In this document: piece by piece, positions 1 to 13,900 of the stretch
How positions within the stretch are numbered: position 1 is the stretch's first letter
Layout: every line of letters starts with the position of its first letter
From: Atrichornis clamosus
Taxonomy: Eukaryota > Chordata > Aves > Passeriformes > Menuridae
Length of the DNA stretch: 64,000 nt
Direction of reading: 5' to 3'
Assembly (NCBI GenBank): GCA_013400975.1
Contig: WBMZ01011576.1
Coordinates: 62,001 to 126,000 of the forward strand
Program-made: the position numbers and the translations under genes
The notes under the pieces: model-generated
Databases searched by the model: none
The model's input: only the letters and a program-made list of their open reading frames with translations
Told to the model about the DNA's origin: nothing

Positions 1-571
1 TTTCTGTGGAGCTAAGACTGCCTATTGATCTGCAATCACATTACCCTGAACTAATATCACAGATTTTTTTACGGGAGGCGATAACTGAATTTATGCCTGA
101 ATTAAACTGATGGATAAAAAGTTGATAAGAATTCCAGTCTCTATATAGCAAATACCATCAGATCAAGGAAGGCAGTTTGTTCATTCACTGATTGTATCAG
201 GTCATATTTAATATTGTGACATCCACAAGGTTATAGAGATACTGCAGAATTGCTAGGTTGGGGCATTATTGTTAGATTATTAAATGTTAGATTTTTCTTT
301 AGGATTTTCACAAAGAAGGAAATATCTATATAGGATATAATATGGTATGGCATATATATTTGAGAGTTTTGATAATATTTTAATACATATAGAGAACATG
401 TATATACAAAAAAAAATTGAAATGACAAGCAGTATGTTTTATAAGGAAACATACCACAGAATAGCTAATTGATATTAATTTTTTTTTAATATATGGTTCT
501 AATTTGTTCCAATATTTCTCACTGAAAGATAAGAGAGATAAAAAGCAAGCAGATGCTTACTGTGCTGCTTG

Positions 572-642
572 GGGTCTGATCCTGCACCGCTGAAGTCAGT
601 GGAAGCTTTGTCATTGACTTCAATAGGAGCAGGATTTGAACC
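572..642. repeat. Sauropsid-type palindromic repeat (GATCCTGCACC...TTCAATAGGAGCAGGAT)
   Basis: The left arm, GATCCTGCACCGCTGAAGTC AGTG (about 578-600), and the right arm, CATTGACTTCAATAGGAGCA GGAT (about 612-635), are imperfect reverse complements separated by a short loop. The arms match a motif I recall as very common in turtle, crocodile and bird DNA (TGACTTCAATGGGAGCAGGA and its complement). This looks like a small non-autonomous inverted-repeat element; its family is not known to me. Confidence 0.6.
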
Positions 643-3600
643 TTATGCTCTATCAGAACACACAGGAACAAAAGCAATGGGCACTCTGTCATCCTGAAAG
701 GAAACTTTAACTTGATATCCCATTTTGACTTTGACTGTATCAGGTTTTTGCACATTAGTTTGTGGCTGAATGTAATGTGAACTTTTTATAAGTATACTAA
801 AAATATGTTGGGGATTTTTTTTTTCTCAAAAAGATATCAGGACTCTTGTCTGTACAGCTCTATCATAAAAGCTTTTAAGAACGAGATGTAATAAATTTTG
901 CTAAGAAACTATTTTTTTTCTAGCAAAGACTATGTGAATTTCACAATAGTTAGAAACAAAAAGAGTGGGAAGCTAGAATCTAGTGTGACTACACAAAGAT
1001 AAAGTAAAGCTTCAGCTTCAGAGAACCAGAGCTCTGAATTAGAAATGGTCTGATTAAGCTATGTATGTTAAATGTTCGGTGGCAACCCGCTCGGAGAAGC
1101 ATGGCAGCTGCAGGGCTATTGACTTTCCTGTGCAGTGAGCTATTGAAATAGCAGGTTATGTCACCATGGCCTAATGTACACTAGTCAAGAATAATTTCAA
1201 CAGCTACACAATAAAAAACTATCTACTTGAGGAGGAATATGAGCAACATAAAGTGTAATTTAGCCATAGAAGGGAGGGATTAGTTTACCAATGTCACCTA
1301 AAGGACTAGCAGCCCTTTTTTCTTTTAAAAACATGGAGCAGATATCTCCTCAATATTTATGAGTTAAACCAAGTGTGTTCATAAAAACAGTGATGAAAAA
1401 TTAATCCTAATCTTAAAAAACAAATATATGTGTTAACATCACACTGTCTATGACCAAACTCAGAAAGGCCTGTAAAATTAAGGAGCTTTACTTGGGATAC
1501 CTGCTGGGTGAGTTTTTAGACCCTCATAGATATGTCTGGCTTCCTCCTTCACTTCATCCATAGTTAGATTATTTCTCATGGCCACAAGTTCTTCTCAACA
1601 GAGTAGAAACAAAATAGTACTCTTTGAGCTTTATTATACTCTTCGGGAACTTTAATACATAGTTCTGTGAAGATCCATCCAATATCAAAGACTTTCAAGA
1701 TAGCTGCACTACAAAGACAAGAAATGACTTGATATGTTTATACTTTGTGATACACTGTCTAGAGTAGCTAATTAACTTATGTGCAAAAAACCAATTCCAC
1801 AGACCTTTGATTTTCATAGCAGAACTATACCTCTAGATCTTCCTTTTTCTGATTCCTGTGAACTGCAGTATGGTAGCTGGATGTGGGCTCTAAATAAGTG
1901 CTGAACATAAACAGTAGGAACTCTGAACTCAGCGGTGCTTTTTGGTGTCAGAACTTTTGAAGAACTAAAGTGCCATTGTCATTAGAACAAACAAAACCTT
2001 TTAAGTGAGCATGACTGTTGAAAGGCACTATTGCAAGTGTATATAAGTGCTACCAAATGTGAAATCCTAATTGAAGTTGTATGTAGTGAGTTAAAAATTT
2101 CTTACACTGTATAGTGAAGCATTTGCTGACAGCATGGCGTGGAGCCAACCTACTGTAATGACTCCTATGGCAATCTTTAGAAGAGAGAAGGTATCTTATA
2201 GAGGGAGAGCTAAAGAAGTTTCCTCATTAAGTGATGCTGTGTAGAATTGTCCAGCATTTTAAGAAGTGTATTTCCAGTTTGCTTTTTTCATATGTATTCT
2301 CCTTAGAAATAGGGTCAGGGATTATGCTGCTGCTCTTTTGGAACACGTTGTATTTTATTCTGTTACTTATTTTCTATTTGTTGAATGTGCCAGTAAGCCT
2401 GCTTTCTTTAGAAGGAAAAATAGAGATTTGGCTAAAGAGGCCCTCAGTTGAAAACTGCAAATCATCTTCTTCTGCCTCATGGCCTTCTGGCAGTTAAGGG
2501 AGTATTAATGGTCCAGGAATAAATGGTTCACCACTGGCAGGAAAGGGTGAAGATAGGCAAATTCTGTGAAGAGCTAGACTTGCTCTTTCTGATGCTAGTG
2601 GGTAATAAGAAAGGGAGACATCTTCCCTAATAGTGCTGCTGACTTAGAAACTCTGACAACCCGTGGGTGTCAGCAGATTTTTCAGGTGCTGGAATAGTCT
2701 CGGTAATTAATAGTCTGGACAACTTTAGCCAACTTTAGCTGCCCTATGCATGTTCTTCTGCTTTGTATGTAATAGAACCAGTCCCTGTTCTATAGGGCAT
2801 ATTCGTATTTGAACAGTTTTATCTACTACTCTTTAGTGTATGAATTGTTTTGTACAGTTAAGCATTTCTGTAGTCTTTCCTTGTAATAGTCAAAATGTAT
2901 AATTGGTTCTATGTCTAGAGAAAACTCTCAGGGCAATTTACTGAAGAAGCCATGGTTGAAGGCTGCAAATTGACAACAATACAAGTGTTATCCCAAGTTC
3001 AATACTTAATGTTAAGATAGGAGATGCTGATTATCTTTTTCTTTGCTTCGTTAGTGATGAATGGAAGCAAATTTGATGCAGACAGCAGTCTGGTGGAATG
3101 ATGCAGAGCTATCTATGAAAACATCTGTACTAATCCACCAATGCAGTAAATTATAGCTACAAGCAAACGACATTGATCCAAGAGGATCATTAACAGCTTT
3201 AACCAACTGATCCAAGTAATAGGGTAAATGAGAGAACATTATCAAGATCTGATTTTTACAGCTGTCAACTACAATTGCTAAAACATGGTTACCACTTTCT
3301 CTCAGCTTCAACCCTTTTATGACTTAAATTCTGTGTATTCTATTGTGGGCAGCCAACAAGGATCAATTAACTGGTAAAATACACAGAAAAAAATAGTCTA
3401 GTGATCATGCACTCCATTTACCAGGAGGTCAGTCACAAACGGAGAGATAATTGCTGCAAGCCAGCAAAATTAATCGGGGATGAGCTGGAAAGGATGATGT
3501 ATGTTCTGTGACAAAGTACGTGACAGAGATGTACGTATAAACCTGTGGCTGCTTGCCTTGTTGAGGACACAAGGACAAGAGAAGGAGACATGTGAAAAAC

Positions 3601-5029
3601 AATTAGTATGGCTTCAGAGTGAGCAATTCTTAATTATCCATAACATGTCGACATCAGATAATTAGTGTCCCAATTTTTAACAATATTTGGTCATTAACTA
3701 CAGTAGAATAAGGAAGATCAAGAATAGAGCCATTTGTCTGAGCTAAGTGTTACATAATGGTGTCTACATGTGAACATAATACAACTAAATCATGCTCATG
3801 GTAATGACACAGAAATCTTCTTACTGTGGGACCAATATAAATGTCCTAAATTCGAGCTTATAACAAGCTGTTTTTATGTTTCCATAAGGTAGTTTGTTTG
3901 TGTTGGCAGCCTGCAAAACAAATCAGACTTTAGTGATAGCTGTAGTTGAAACACCTTGACTAGCTGCTTTTCATTTGTACATTTAAATTTCCACAGCAAG
4001 CATCATAGGTCATATGACTCAGGCCATTTTAATATTAATACTAATTAAGAAAAGGTAATTTTTAGCTCAGTTTTCTAAACATACAAGTCTATGTGAGTGT
4101 GCTAAATGTGCATCTCTTTGGAAAATCTTCCTTCAGCTCATTTGTCCTCTGTCAACATTTTTTGACCAGTTTTAACTGTTTGACAGAGAGATAGGGATCT
4201 TAAGATCTTACCTGAAGTCAACAGGCCAACAAAGACCTACCATTACTGAATGAGCTAAATCACGTATCAGACACAAGAGAACCTACATGTGCAGCAACAC
4301 AGACAATCTTAAGAAAAAATACTCGCAGAACTGCTTGTGAATTAACATTTTTCTAACCTTAATGCAAGAAATGTTAGAAGTGCAGGATGGGATGTTTCAT
4401 GTCTTATTTCCATCTTGTTTCTGCTATATTAGAAAAAGAGAAGGAGAAACATGCACGTACGTGTAGCTCAAACTCTGTTTAATCACTCTTTCTTCTAGCC
4501 TGTTGGTGTATTTTTCAGAACTTTTAGGACAGATCTCACTTCCTATTAAGTGGATTTAAGACTAGGGTAGAGGTCCTGTCTCTGATTCTCAGCTTTTCTT
4601 TGTAGGACCCCTCCAAAATTCTTACCTGCATTTCAACAGCTTGTTCACAATTATCCATTGAATCTGGGGTTCTCTCTCACATGTGTGTGTTTGCAGCAGC
4701 AGACCCTTCAGTTTCTGTATCTGCCACCTCATATCTGCTGATGGGTCTATTTGCCATCTCTCCTTTTGACCTTTTCTGTCTGTCACCTAAGCATTTCTCT
4801 TTTTTTGAGGATCCCATTTCCTAATGCATCATGGAGAGCTCATCTTTTTCCATAGCACCCAAGCTCCTATCAGGCAGTAGTGGCTGAGTCAGCAAACCAG
4901 ATTCAGAGCTAGTAAACCCTGATGCTTATGTGGAGAAATGCCATTTACTTCACTAAAGAGTCTATTTAAGTTCATAGAGCCTCTAATCATGACTGTGAAA
5001 TGAGGAATTGGATGCTAATATTTCAGAGC
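643..5029. other. Intron, no gene seen
   Basis: AT-rich unique sequence. Open frames are at most about 90 codons and without recognisable motifs. Apart from the weak island near 1065-1175 I see nothing specific. Confidence 0.6.
1065..1175. promoter_or_regulatory. Candidate conserved non-coding element (weak)
   Basis: A short GC-richer island with two neighbouring CpG (GCAACCCGCTCGGAGAAGC) and CAGCTG, lying in AT-rich sequence. No repeat or coding signature. Low confidence. Confidence 0.2.
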
Positions 5030-5118
5030 CAATACTCTAATGATGTGTCTCTGTGGACCTCCTGTGGAATTATTCCAAATATTCCCTTGTGTAAGTGAGA
5101 TCAAAATTTCACCCTTAG
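5030..5118. repeat. Probable member of a related sauropsid inverted-repeat family
   Basis: The stretch ends with CTTGTGTAAGTGAGATCAAA followed by ATTTCACCCTT, resembling the right arm (GTGTAAGTGAGATCAGAATC) of a dispersed sauropsid element. The middle holds CTCCTGTGGAATTATTCCAA, like the usual ACTCCATTGAAATCAATGG segment. Heavily diverged. Confidence 0.4.
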
Positions 5119-7689
5119 TTCTAATTTTTTGTATTGCAGCTTGACTGATAATGAAGAGGGAAAAGTGTCATTGCTTTTTATATTGTGTAGAGTTAACCAC
5201 ATGAAGTATTTTAGGGCTAAACGTTCTGCTCTTTGATGTTGGCATTAAACATTAGCATTTAAATCTTTGGTGGATATTTACATTGTTGTAGTCAGTGGAG
5301 ATTGATAGGTTACTTTAGGGAGTGATTTGGAACAGGAGCCAAGTGTAGGAATTGTGCATTGACTCGTCCTTAATTACAGAGGAAGCATTAGATTACCTTC
5401 CCTATTTAAGCCACCTAAATTAACTGCCAAAAGTTGATGACTTGAATGCCCTCTTCCTCCCACCCCCCCACATACACAAATGTTAATTTCTGCCACAACA
5501 TTAACATTAAATATTTACATGCTTTTATTTATTTTCAAGAAAATACTAAGCAAGCAAGCAAATTTTAAAATAATTTATTGTCTGTGGGATTTTACAACTC
5601 TTAAAAATAATTTGCTTGTCCTATTAGTAATTCATGTTATTAAGACTCTTTGAAGCTGTTTACGAAGGACTGAATTAACCAAGGTGCGTAGTGAGGATAT
5701 TAATATAGAGATGTGTCCTGAAAATAGGGATATTTCACTTGAATGCAGCTTATAGCTTTAGTGTTGAAATTGTTTTAAAAATTTAAAGTACTTATTCTAT
5801 GCTTTATTTTTATTTTAATGCTAGTTAAGAGTCCTCATTAGGAAGGCTGCAGGTGCTTTACAATTTATTTTGCCTACAGTAATACAGTGATGGCCACCCG
5901 TCAGTGTTACATCCTCCTGTGTAAACAAAAAATTTGATCAGCCGTGCAGTGGCACAGAACAATGGCAAGCAGAAAACCTTCAGTGATCAATAAGTAAAGT
6001 GAACTGCTTCACCAAACTCTTGTGAGCTGTTTCTCAATGTTTTCCCTAGCAGGTACCCCAGGCTCTCGGAATATTGTCACATTCACATATGAAGGGTAAA
6101 TTCTGTATGCCAAAGAGACTACCTTTTGCACCTATGCTGAGATGTGGGTGGCGATCTCTCAGGCAGACATCTCCTGTCCTGCTTAGCAATCTTCAGATCT
6201 AAATCAGTAGCTCAAACTCCACTGGGGTACTAGCAGACAGGAAGTGGGACTCTTAAAGAAGCTAATGGGTGTTCCCTGTTTACCAAAGCTATGCCTGCTC
6301 AAAAGGAATCAGGGTTCATCTGTTCCTGACATGCTTGCAAAATTAACTTACTTTACCTCCCAAAACAGTGTCCCTATGTTGAGATTGCCAGAATTATGCC
6401 CTACTAGCTGAGCATGCTAGCAAATGAACAGTATGGATAAGCATTTGTTCATACTCTCTTCTCAACTCTAGCACCATTTACTTTACTAGATTAAGTTTAC
6501 CAAGTCTCCTGAGGTATATTTATAGATCAGGAGGTCTATAAAATTGACTTCTTGCAAAATATTGTAATGAGCTAATCTCAACGTGATAAACCTATTCATA
6601 AAATCAGCACAGCTCATTTCCTAGGGGAAATACCACAGGTGCCAGCGGTAGTGAAGTTAGTAAACTGGTACCGTGTCTCTGTTTGTCATATGCTCTTATA
6701 AATTTTTGTGAAGGTAGAACACTCCTGGGAACAGTCATGGCTGGTGTCATTAATACTGTTTTGAAAAAGGATTTTGGTTTCCATTGGACCCACAGAAAAG
6801 ACTTCATTTTGCAGGTATATATTTTTTAAGTCTGTATCACATTTCAGTACTCACTTAAATTTTCCTTTCCTCTACTCACTATGAAGTCTAAGGACGGGAA
6901 AAATATTCAGAGGATGCATAAAACAGTTTTGAAGCTATTGATAAAGCATGCAGAACTGTTGTTTCAAAATGTGGGAAAACCACGAGTAAATTTTTGATAG
7001 AAGAAATTAAGAATTAAAACAAAAATCTTCTTACCTATTTATACTCTGATTCAAAATCAGTGGTAAGTTTTTCTTTCACTCTCATAGGTGTTTAAGCCAT
7101 TGAAAATGACTATTAAGGACTAAAAGAGTGGCACAAAGTTGTTTTCCACTTAACTACCACTGAACAGTCAGTATTATTCTAGTATCACCACCTAGAGAGC
7201 TAGCACAAATTAAAAAAAAAGAGAAGGTGGTAATTATTCAACTATCCTTTTTCATACATTTTAATAATCAGATGTTATAGCCCATATAAGGTTGTTTTGA
7301 AATTTTCTGTAAAGATCGGGAAAATGCTTACCCATTTAAATAGCTCAATTTTCTACAAGGAGGGAGTAAATACTTAGGAATTTGCATAAGCTAGCTGTAA
7401 AATATGACTTGATCCTGTGGTTTTTGAGTTTTTTTCTGCATTCAGAAATGTATATTTTTGAATGTTTTGAACTTAATCGGTGCATCTCAGGGGGAGCTTT
7501 GGTGTAAAAGGAGTGGAGTTTGACCCGTGTAGCTGTGGAAAGTAAGAGCCAGTGATCTCCATTAGACTGTATATCCCGCTGGGTAGTATCAGTTGCCCTT
7601 TTGTTATTGTAAACTCTTTCTCTTACTTTTACTGTTTAAATAAATACATTGAAGCCAAAGAGTTAATGACAGATTCAGGAAGTCTTGAC

Positions 7690-8260
7690 TTAACGGTGAT
7701 GAAGTGAGATGCGTTTCGTGCCATTCCGTGTACACAATTTATAGCCCCGTTTGATTACCGCAGCATGTCCTCCGCCTATAAGGACTGCACCCCGGGGACC
7801 AGTCAACTTATTAATTCATCACTTGCCGCCTTTCATGGTGCAATAGCCCTTTATGGCATACAAGCAGAGAGATCTCGGAATCTGAAGGCTGCCGGCCGCC
7901 TGGTTCCACTCTAGCTGACCCTTTGTCTGCAGGCACAATGCTGGTAACTTTTCCCTGGGCTCCTCTTTCTCGGAGGCAGCCTTACCCTCCTTTTGTCCTG
8001 TGATAGGAGCAAGCAGCCATGGTTATGGGGACTTCCAGGGAGGAACGGCCTTCCACAAGTTAACCTGTAGCTTTTTTAAGTGCCTTTTGATTTATCTGTC
8101 ACCTGATCCATCAGCAATGAATAATTTTCATGGAAGGTGCACTTTAATTACCTTCCCATTTGACTAGCATTATCATGCCCTATCTAGGTAATTAATCTCA
8201 CAAAGTATCCAATTTCAGTCTTTATTGCTGGCAGGCAGGCCTTCTGAATTATATGTGCTT
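7690..8260. promoter_or_regulatory. Candidate conserved non-coding element / enhancer
   Basis: This stretch stands out from the AT-rich intron by higher GC and retained CpG: I count more than ten CpG between about 7690 and 7990, including CCGGCCGCC at 7892-7900 and CCCCGGGG near 7792. CpG retention in otherwise depleted intron suggests constraint or low methylation. The right half holds two homeodomain cores TAATTA (8145-8150 and 8189-8194) and CTTTTGATTT, a possible TCF/LEF-like site. There is no long open frame. EPHA7 is a patterned developmental gene, so intronic enhancers are expected, but function here is inference. Confidence 0.4.
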
Positions 8261-10682
8261 GAATGGGCATTGGGTCTGTTGTTAAACCAAATAGGCCATG
8301 AAACAAATTTTGGGTCCTTCTTTTTTTCTGTCTTTTTTTTTTTCTTTTTTTTTTTGTTTCTTTAGCTTAATGGGTTTGTACAGATGTTGTGGTCTAGTTG
8401 CTTTTGTTGACATAGTTGAGATTTGCATAATGTAAAGCAGGAAAGGGCAATGGTAGAAAAGGGTGGCTGATAAAAATATAATTAAAAGCACAGATCATAA
8501 AAGTCAATCAGCCTCTGAACAAATAGTTACCAGGTTGTGAAACTAAGTACCAAAAAGTAGTCTTTTTTTGCTCTAGATTAATGTATAAATCTCACAGCAT
8601 GAGCTCTGTGTGCCAAAGCGTTACTTTGTAGAGCTGGTGCATTCATAGGCTAAATTAGAAGTCCCCGTCCCAATATCAGATTAGGGATTTGCAATTGTAT
8701 TCAGTTTTGTGTTTCATCGCTTTGTAGGTAAAAGATAGACCTTTAAAAAATGTACTGTTGAACCAGAAGATTAAATAGCATGGCAGTAAATTTGTAGATG
8801 AGGTTATTCTTATTTCTTATGCCAGTCTCATTAAAAATGGTGAAGGGCTAAGGTATTTGGAAAGCTTAAAAAAATGACTGTCTTGGTGGTTAAAAATAAA
8901 TAATTGCATAGTGCAAATCTCTCATTTGGCTGCCTATAATTTAGACAGACTGTGTATTTTGGAAATTCTTTTCTAATTTTTGTGAAGGTATTTTTTTCTT
9001 CTCTATTTCCTCTCAGTTTCTTTCCCATTCCCTAAAGAAAAAAAAAACCCCACATTATTTTTTCAAAGGTTGTGACAGAAAAAAAAATCTCGTTTCAGAT
9101 ACAGCTGAGAATTCCTTGAGAATTTTCACAACTCTTTTTTCTGGAAATGAATTTACTCACTTTATCACTGAAGATGATAAAATAGTGTGTTAGTTAAGTT
9201 TTGTGTTTTAAGTACAGAACAGAACTGTTGGATTAGGAAAAAAAAAACTTCTTTAAAGGAATTAAGAAAATATGCGGATTTCTGAAGGAAATCTTGAGAT
9301 CTTAAAGTCATAGGATTTTTCTTTGTTTTTATGATTTTTAAGTTAGCCGTAGCAGGCTGTTTGATGCTTTTAACTAAAACCTCTTGAAAGAAGCAGACAG
9401 GTTTACAAAGACACAATTGAACTTGTAACACAGTTTTTTCTTTACTGTTTGCAGGACTTCTCAAATATCATAATTTGACTACGTGACCAAAGATTATTTT
9501 CTTATTTAATGGAGGTACATTTTTTAAAATCAAAAGTTCTCCATACATGAGAAAATTTTGGTATAATTGTGGTTTATGCATAGAATGATTTTAAGGGAAA
9601 AAATCTGAAAATATTTAAATGGATGCAAAGTGGAGACAACTGTGTTTAACCATGTGACTCTCACTTCTACCACTTTGAACTTCAGAAAATTGGAACAATA
9701 AACAGCATGGAGATTGATACTGGAATGCAGAATCTTTCACCTTTAGGTCACCAATTCAAATTCAGTAAACCAGTGATCAAAAATTGTTACCATATGAAAG
9801 TTGTTTGTGAACTGTGTGGAATTTAAATTATGATCTCAGTTCATTTTCTTCTTCATAAACTTCATCATAAGCAAGGCTTTTGGCAGTCACTCAAAAGAGA
9901 AGGTAAGATTAAAGGAGCGTGACCTAGTAAACTTTTCACTCCTGGTCATGAACCCTTCAGGTGAGCACAGTGGCTGGAGAGTTTTGGGTTGCTGATGTGA
10001 ATTGTACTTATTCTTTGGGTAATGACAAAACTGTAGTAGGTTTTTTTTTTTAAATAGCATATTTTAATTAATTTGAATCTTCAGAGGTAGATACTGACCC
10101 AGTATGTTAGACTGCCAGTCTCTTGAGTGCTCCTGTAGCTTGAATTACATTCAAACCGAAACCACTAGTTGAATATAAAGAGAAAACAATTGACTGCCTT
10201 TTGTTTTAAAGCAACTTTACCAAATGATAAACAGAGCTCTTCAGTTTTGTCTACAGTGTGCCAGGAAAGAATCTATTTTGGTACTTACCAAATGGCTCCT
10301 GCCATATATTCAGACATATATTGTGAGTATAGTAGCTGTTTTCAGTCACAGGAATATAAAAAAGCCTGAAAAGAACTTTTAAAGGACTTTAAAGTCTGGT
10401 CATTTGCAGAGCATGAAGGATCTTTTCCAGCTGCCAAGCTCCTAAGCTTTACCTTTGCTGCTGAGTTCCAAGAGATAAGTAATATTTGGTCTGAAAGTAT
10501 ATGTGTCCCCAAGTTTCACAGCTGGTGTTGAGACAAGATACAGGGTGCTTAATTAATCTCTCTCAAAGTATGTTACTTTAACAGCTTTCTTCAGAATGGT
10601 GATGGAGCAAAAACCATGTTAAAAAAAAGCCATTTTGAAAGGTCATTTAAGGTACTGTACAACAGCTCTTGTCTGTTAAGAA
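8261..10682. other. Intron, no gene seen
   Basis: AT-rich with T runs (8330-8360) and A runs. Short spurious open frames on the minus strand reflect poly(T) and poly(A) tracts. Confidence 0.6.
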
Positions 10683-10925
10683 GAGAATGGTCTACTGGTT
10701 CAGGTACTGGACTGGGGCTCTCGAGATCCATGATAAATTACATAGTTATTCCCATAGGCATCTTGTGTTACTTTGGATAAATGACTTAATCTCTCTATGA
10801 CACTGTTCTTCATGAGAAGAATAAGGATAATAGGACTTCTTTGCATCAAAGAAGCATTGTGAAGAAAAATCCATTAGTGTCTGTGAGTTCACATACTACT
10901 TTGCTAGTGGCTATATAAATAGCAA
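10683..10925 (+). mobile_element. MIR-type (CORE/tRNA-derived) SINE, ancient
   Basis: The 5' part, GAATGGTCTACTGGTTCAGG with TACTGGACTGGGGCTCTCGA, matches the tRNA-like head of amniote MIR elements, including a degraded A box. The central core has ACTTTGGATAAATGACTTAA, TCTCTCTATGACACTGTTCT and AGAATAAGGATAATAGGACT, paralleling the MIR core GACCTTGGGCAAGTCACTTA ... CTCTGTGCCTCAGTTTCC ... GGGGATAATA. The 3' part ends with CTAGTGGCTATATAAATAG, like the GCTATATAAAT ending common in sauropsid MIR copies. The B box is eroded. Full-length order and spacing are kept. Confidence 0.75.
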
Positions 10926-13900
10926 GATAGGTTAAAGTTATCTATCTACCCATGATTTGGGGTTTCTTGGAGTTTTATCCTTTTCTTGTTAAAATGTATA
11001 ATAGAATTAAGCCCTTGTTTTCATGTTAATCTAGAGCTATTTGTGTACTTTGTTGAGTAATGGCCAAATTCTTCTTGACTGGAATTCTTCTGAACCTCCC
11101 TAAAGAGACTTTTTCATCCCTCTATATTTAAATCCTTCTATGTTTTGAAGAGAGATTTTAAACAGGAGTAGTCTGACGTATCACCAGCTTTTTAGGAGAG
11201 CTTGTGTCTCCTGCAGCTCTCCTGGATGCACTGGGTAGCTGCCAGTGTTGCACATGAAAGAAACAAATCTCACCAAGCATCTTCAAGTTTTCAGACAGTG
11301 CGCAGGTAGCAGAGTAAACCCTTAAGGATATTTTAATAATACATTTACTTACTAAAAAAAATCCTGAGATTATGACCTTTCTGAAATAGTTTGTTCTTTC
11401 TGGAAGTTTGCTTTTAGTCACTATTAATTGTGACTTTTTTTGGCAACCTGACCCTTGTGAATCCTTCTGCAATATTCTAGGTAAGTCTCCCATGGGATAA
11501 AATCAGGTCTTTAATACAGCAGTTTTTAAACTGTAATGCTGATGCATTCCTGCGTTCCCTAATTGCACCTGGGATGATCTGGACCTTGTTGCAGTTAATA
11601 AGCTGTTCACCCAGTACTCTAAAATAACAAGATTGGTCACATTAAAGTGCTTTTTCATGGCTCATGTTTTTTCTCACCCTGCTACTCCAAATGAGAGGAA
11701 TAATTTTATGGAGACAGCACCATTGCTGCCATGTCTTTCGCGTGGAAAGATCTTAGGTTTGTTTTATACTGTAAGTGTTCTAAAGCTTAGGTGTCACCTT
11801 TCTGCCACATTGCAACGTCATTAAAACTCAAGAGATTGTTCAGATGTATGGGCATAAGTGTTTTTTAGATTCTATTCCAATGGCTGCAGGGCAGGCAATT
11901 TTAAACCTGATTGTCTCTAAGATCACACAAAAGTAGGAGTAAAGAGCAGCAGAGGATACTGAACTTTGGGGACCAATTTTGTTATTTTTGTTTTTAGTTG
12001 AAATATAGTTAAAGTCATTTATAGTCAGCAAATCCAAACCACTAATAAGGAGGTAATCACGGAGTAAATGTTAGGTACAGTCACAGAGGACAACTTCCCA
12101 CATCTCCAGATGATGGTGGGCAAAGACAGAACCATCAAGCCTTGGCCTCCTGGTTCCTCCTTTGACACGTTCTCAAAGCCACCATTCTGCCTCACGTATT
12201 TGCAGTGTGATGCTGTGATTGCTTTGCCACCTTCATGCTCCACATTGCATTTTGTTGACTCAGCCAAAAGGGGAAAAGAGAAACTCAAATGCTCACCTGA
12301 AGCTTTGAGACTGCTACATTTTTGGGTCATTTGGTGAAAGGAAACCACACCCAGTGGTGTATTCTCCTGTTCTGGCCATGCACAACCATTTTGCTTTTCT
12401 TAATGACTGACTAAATTGTATGATTCTCACTAGGGAAAACAGGGATCTTCAGAAAGCTGCTTCTTTATTAATCTTGATTTTGAAAACTTTGGGTAAAAGA
12501 CTTAAGGGAAGGTAAAATGCATACTTCTAAATTAAAAAAGTCAATTTATAAACCTTTTTTAAGCATCCTCTAGATTCTTATTGAAGTAAAGGAAATGTTT
12601 TGCATTGAACAATAACATTTATGACATAGCTGGGTTTGTAGTGGTACAACCCCAAATATGTATTAAGGATAGATAAAGCTCTTTAATGCCTTATCTACAT
12701 ATCAGGGGGTTATAGACAACTTAGCATTGTCCTGTCATGACGGGAGTAAGGAATCCTTGCAGATGTATGTTTTAACCTGAGGTTCACGTGTTTTTCTAGT
12801 CCTCTTTCCTTTCCCTTCTCAAGCCTCTTGCCTCTTCTCTTTCCCTTCTTTCTTGTGTCAGTGACAGCATTTTGTTGAATAACAGGGCATCACCAGTGTT
12901 GCTGGAATTTCACAATTACTAAAGTAATGAATATTGCTCTAGAAGATGAAACATCATAGTCCACTTACAGGGCGAATTCCAAAGGTTTTCAAAGTTGCTG
13001 TTATAGCAGTTGTAAAGGAGGGTTTTAGTTGACATCTCTATCAATGAATATAGTTCATGGTCTTGGAAAACAATTAGGATTTCTATGAAATAGTTATATC
13101 ATCCTCATGGTTTTTGAAACACAGAGAGTAGAACTTAGCAGTGCACTAAATACCACGATTTCTAAAATTTTAACTCTGGTAGTGAGAAAAGTCATTATTC
13201 TTTAAAAAGACAGGAATTGTAGCCTCTTTATCTTTTCCTGTGCAGCACAAAAATGTATTCAGTTTAATGGAATGCCATAATGCACTCCTAAACTGTCAGA
13301 TTTCTAAATATGAACCATACATCATGACAGTGCAGAACAATGTATTTTCTAGCAAAGCAGTTCTATTAGAGAAGGTGAAAATATGTTAATCCTACCTTGA
13401 TCATCAGGGACCCATATTAATTTGCATTAGTCTGTTAACCTTGAAATGAGTAGGTGATATAATTGTTAAAAATTTTTTAAAGAAAAATCTGTTCAACTAC
13501 AAACAATATTTTTCCTTGACAATATTTTTAATGACTTCACAGGCATCAGTAATTATTATTTGCACATAAGTGAAATATTAAAGATCTTGGAGAAGCTCAC
13601 GTTACACCTTATTATTTCTTTTTTCCCCAGGGGAATTCTGTAGGGGTTTGTTTGGTTTTTTTTGCTTGCAACTTGCATCCATTTTGAGTTAGAATGCTAA
13701 TTTTTTTATTGTATTCTGTAGCTCTCAGGTTTTGTTGCTTACAGATTGCTCTGAAATGCAGACTAGCGTTGGAAAATCTGGCCACAGATCTGTTATACAG
13801 ATTTATAGGTTATTGCATTGAGTTGTCTCAAGTGTAATTTCATAGTAGGAACAGCTGAAAATGCCATTCTAAAATACATTTTAACCTTTCAGCAAATGAA

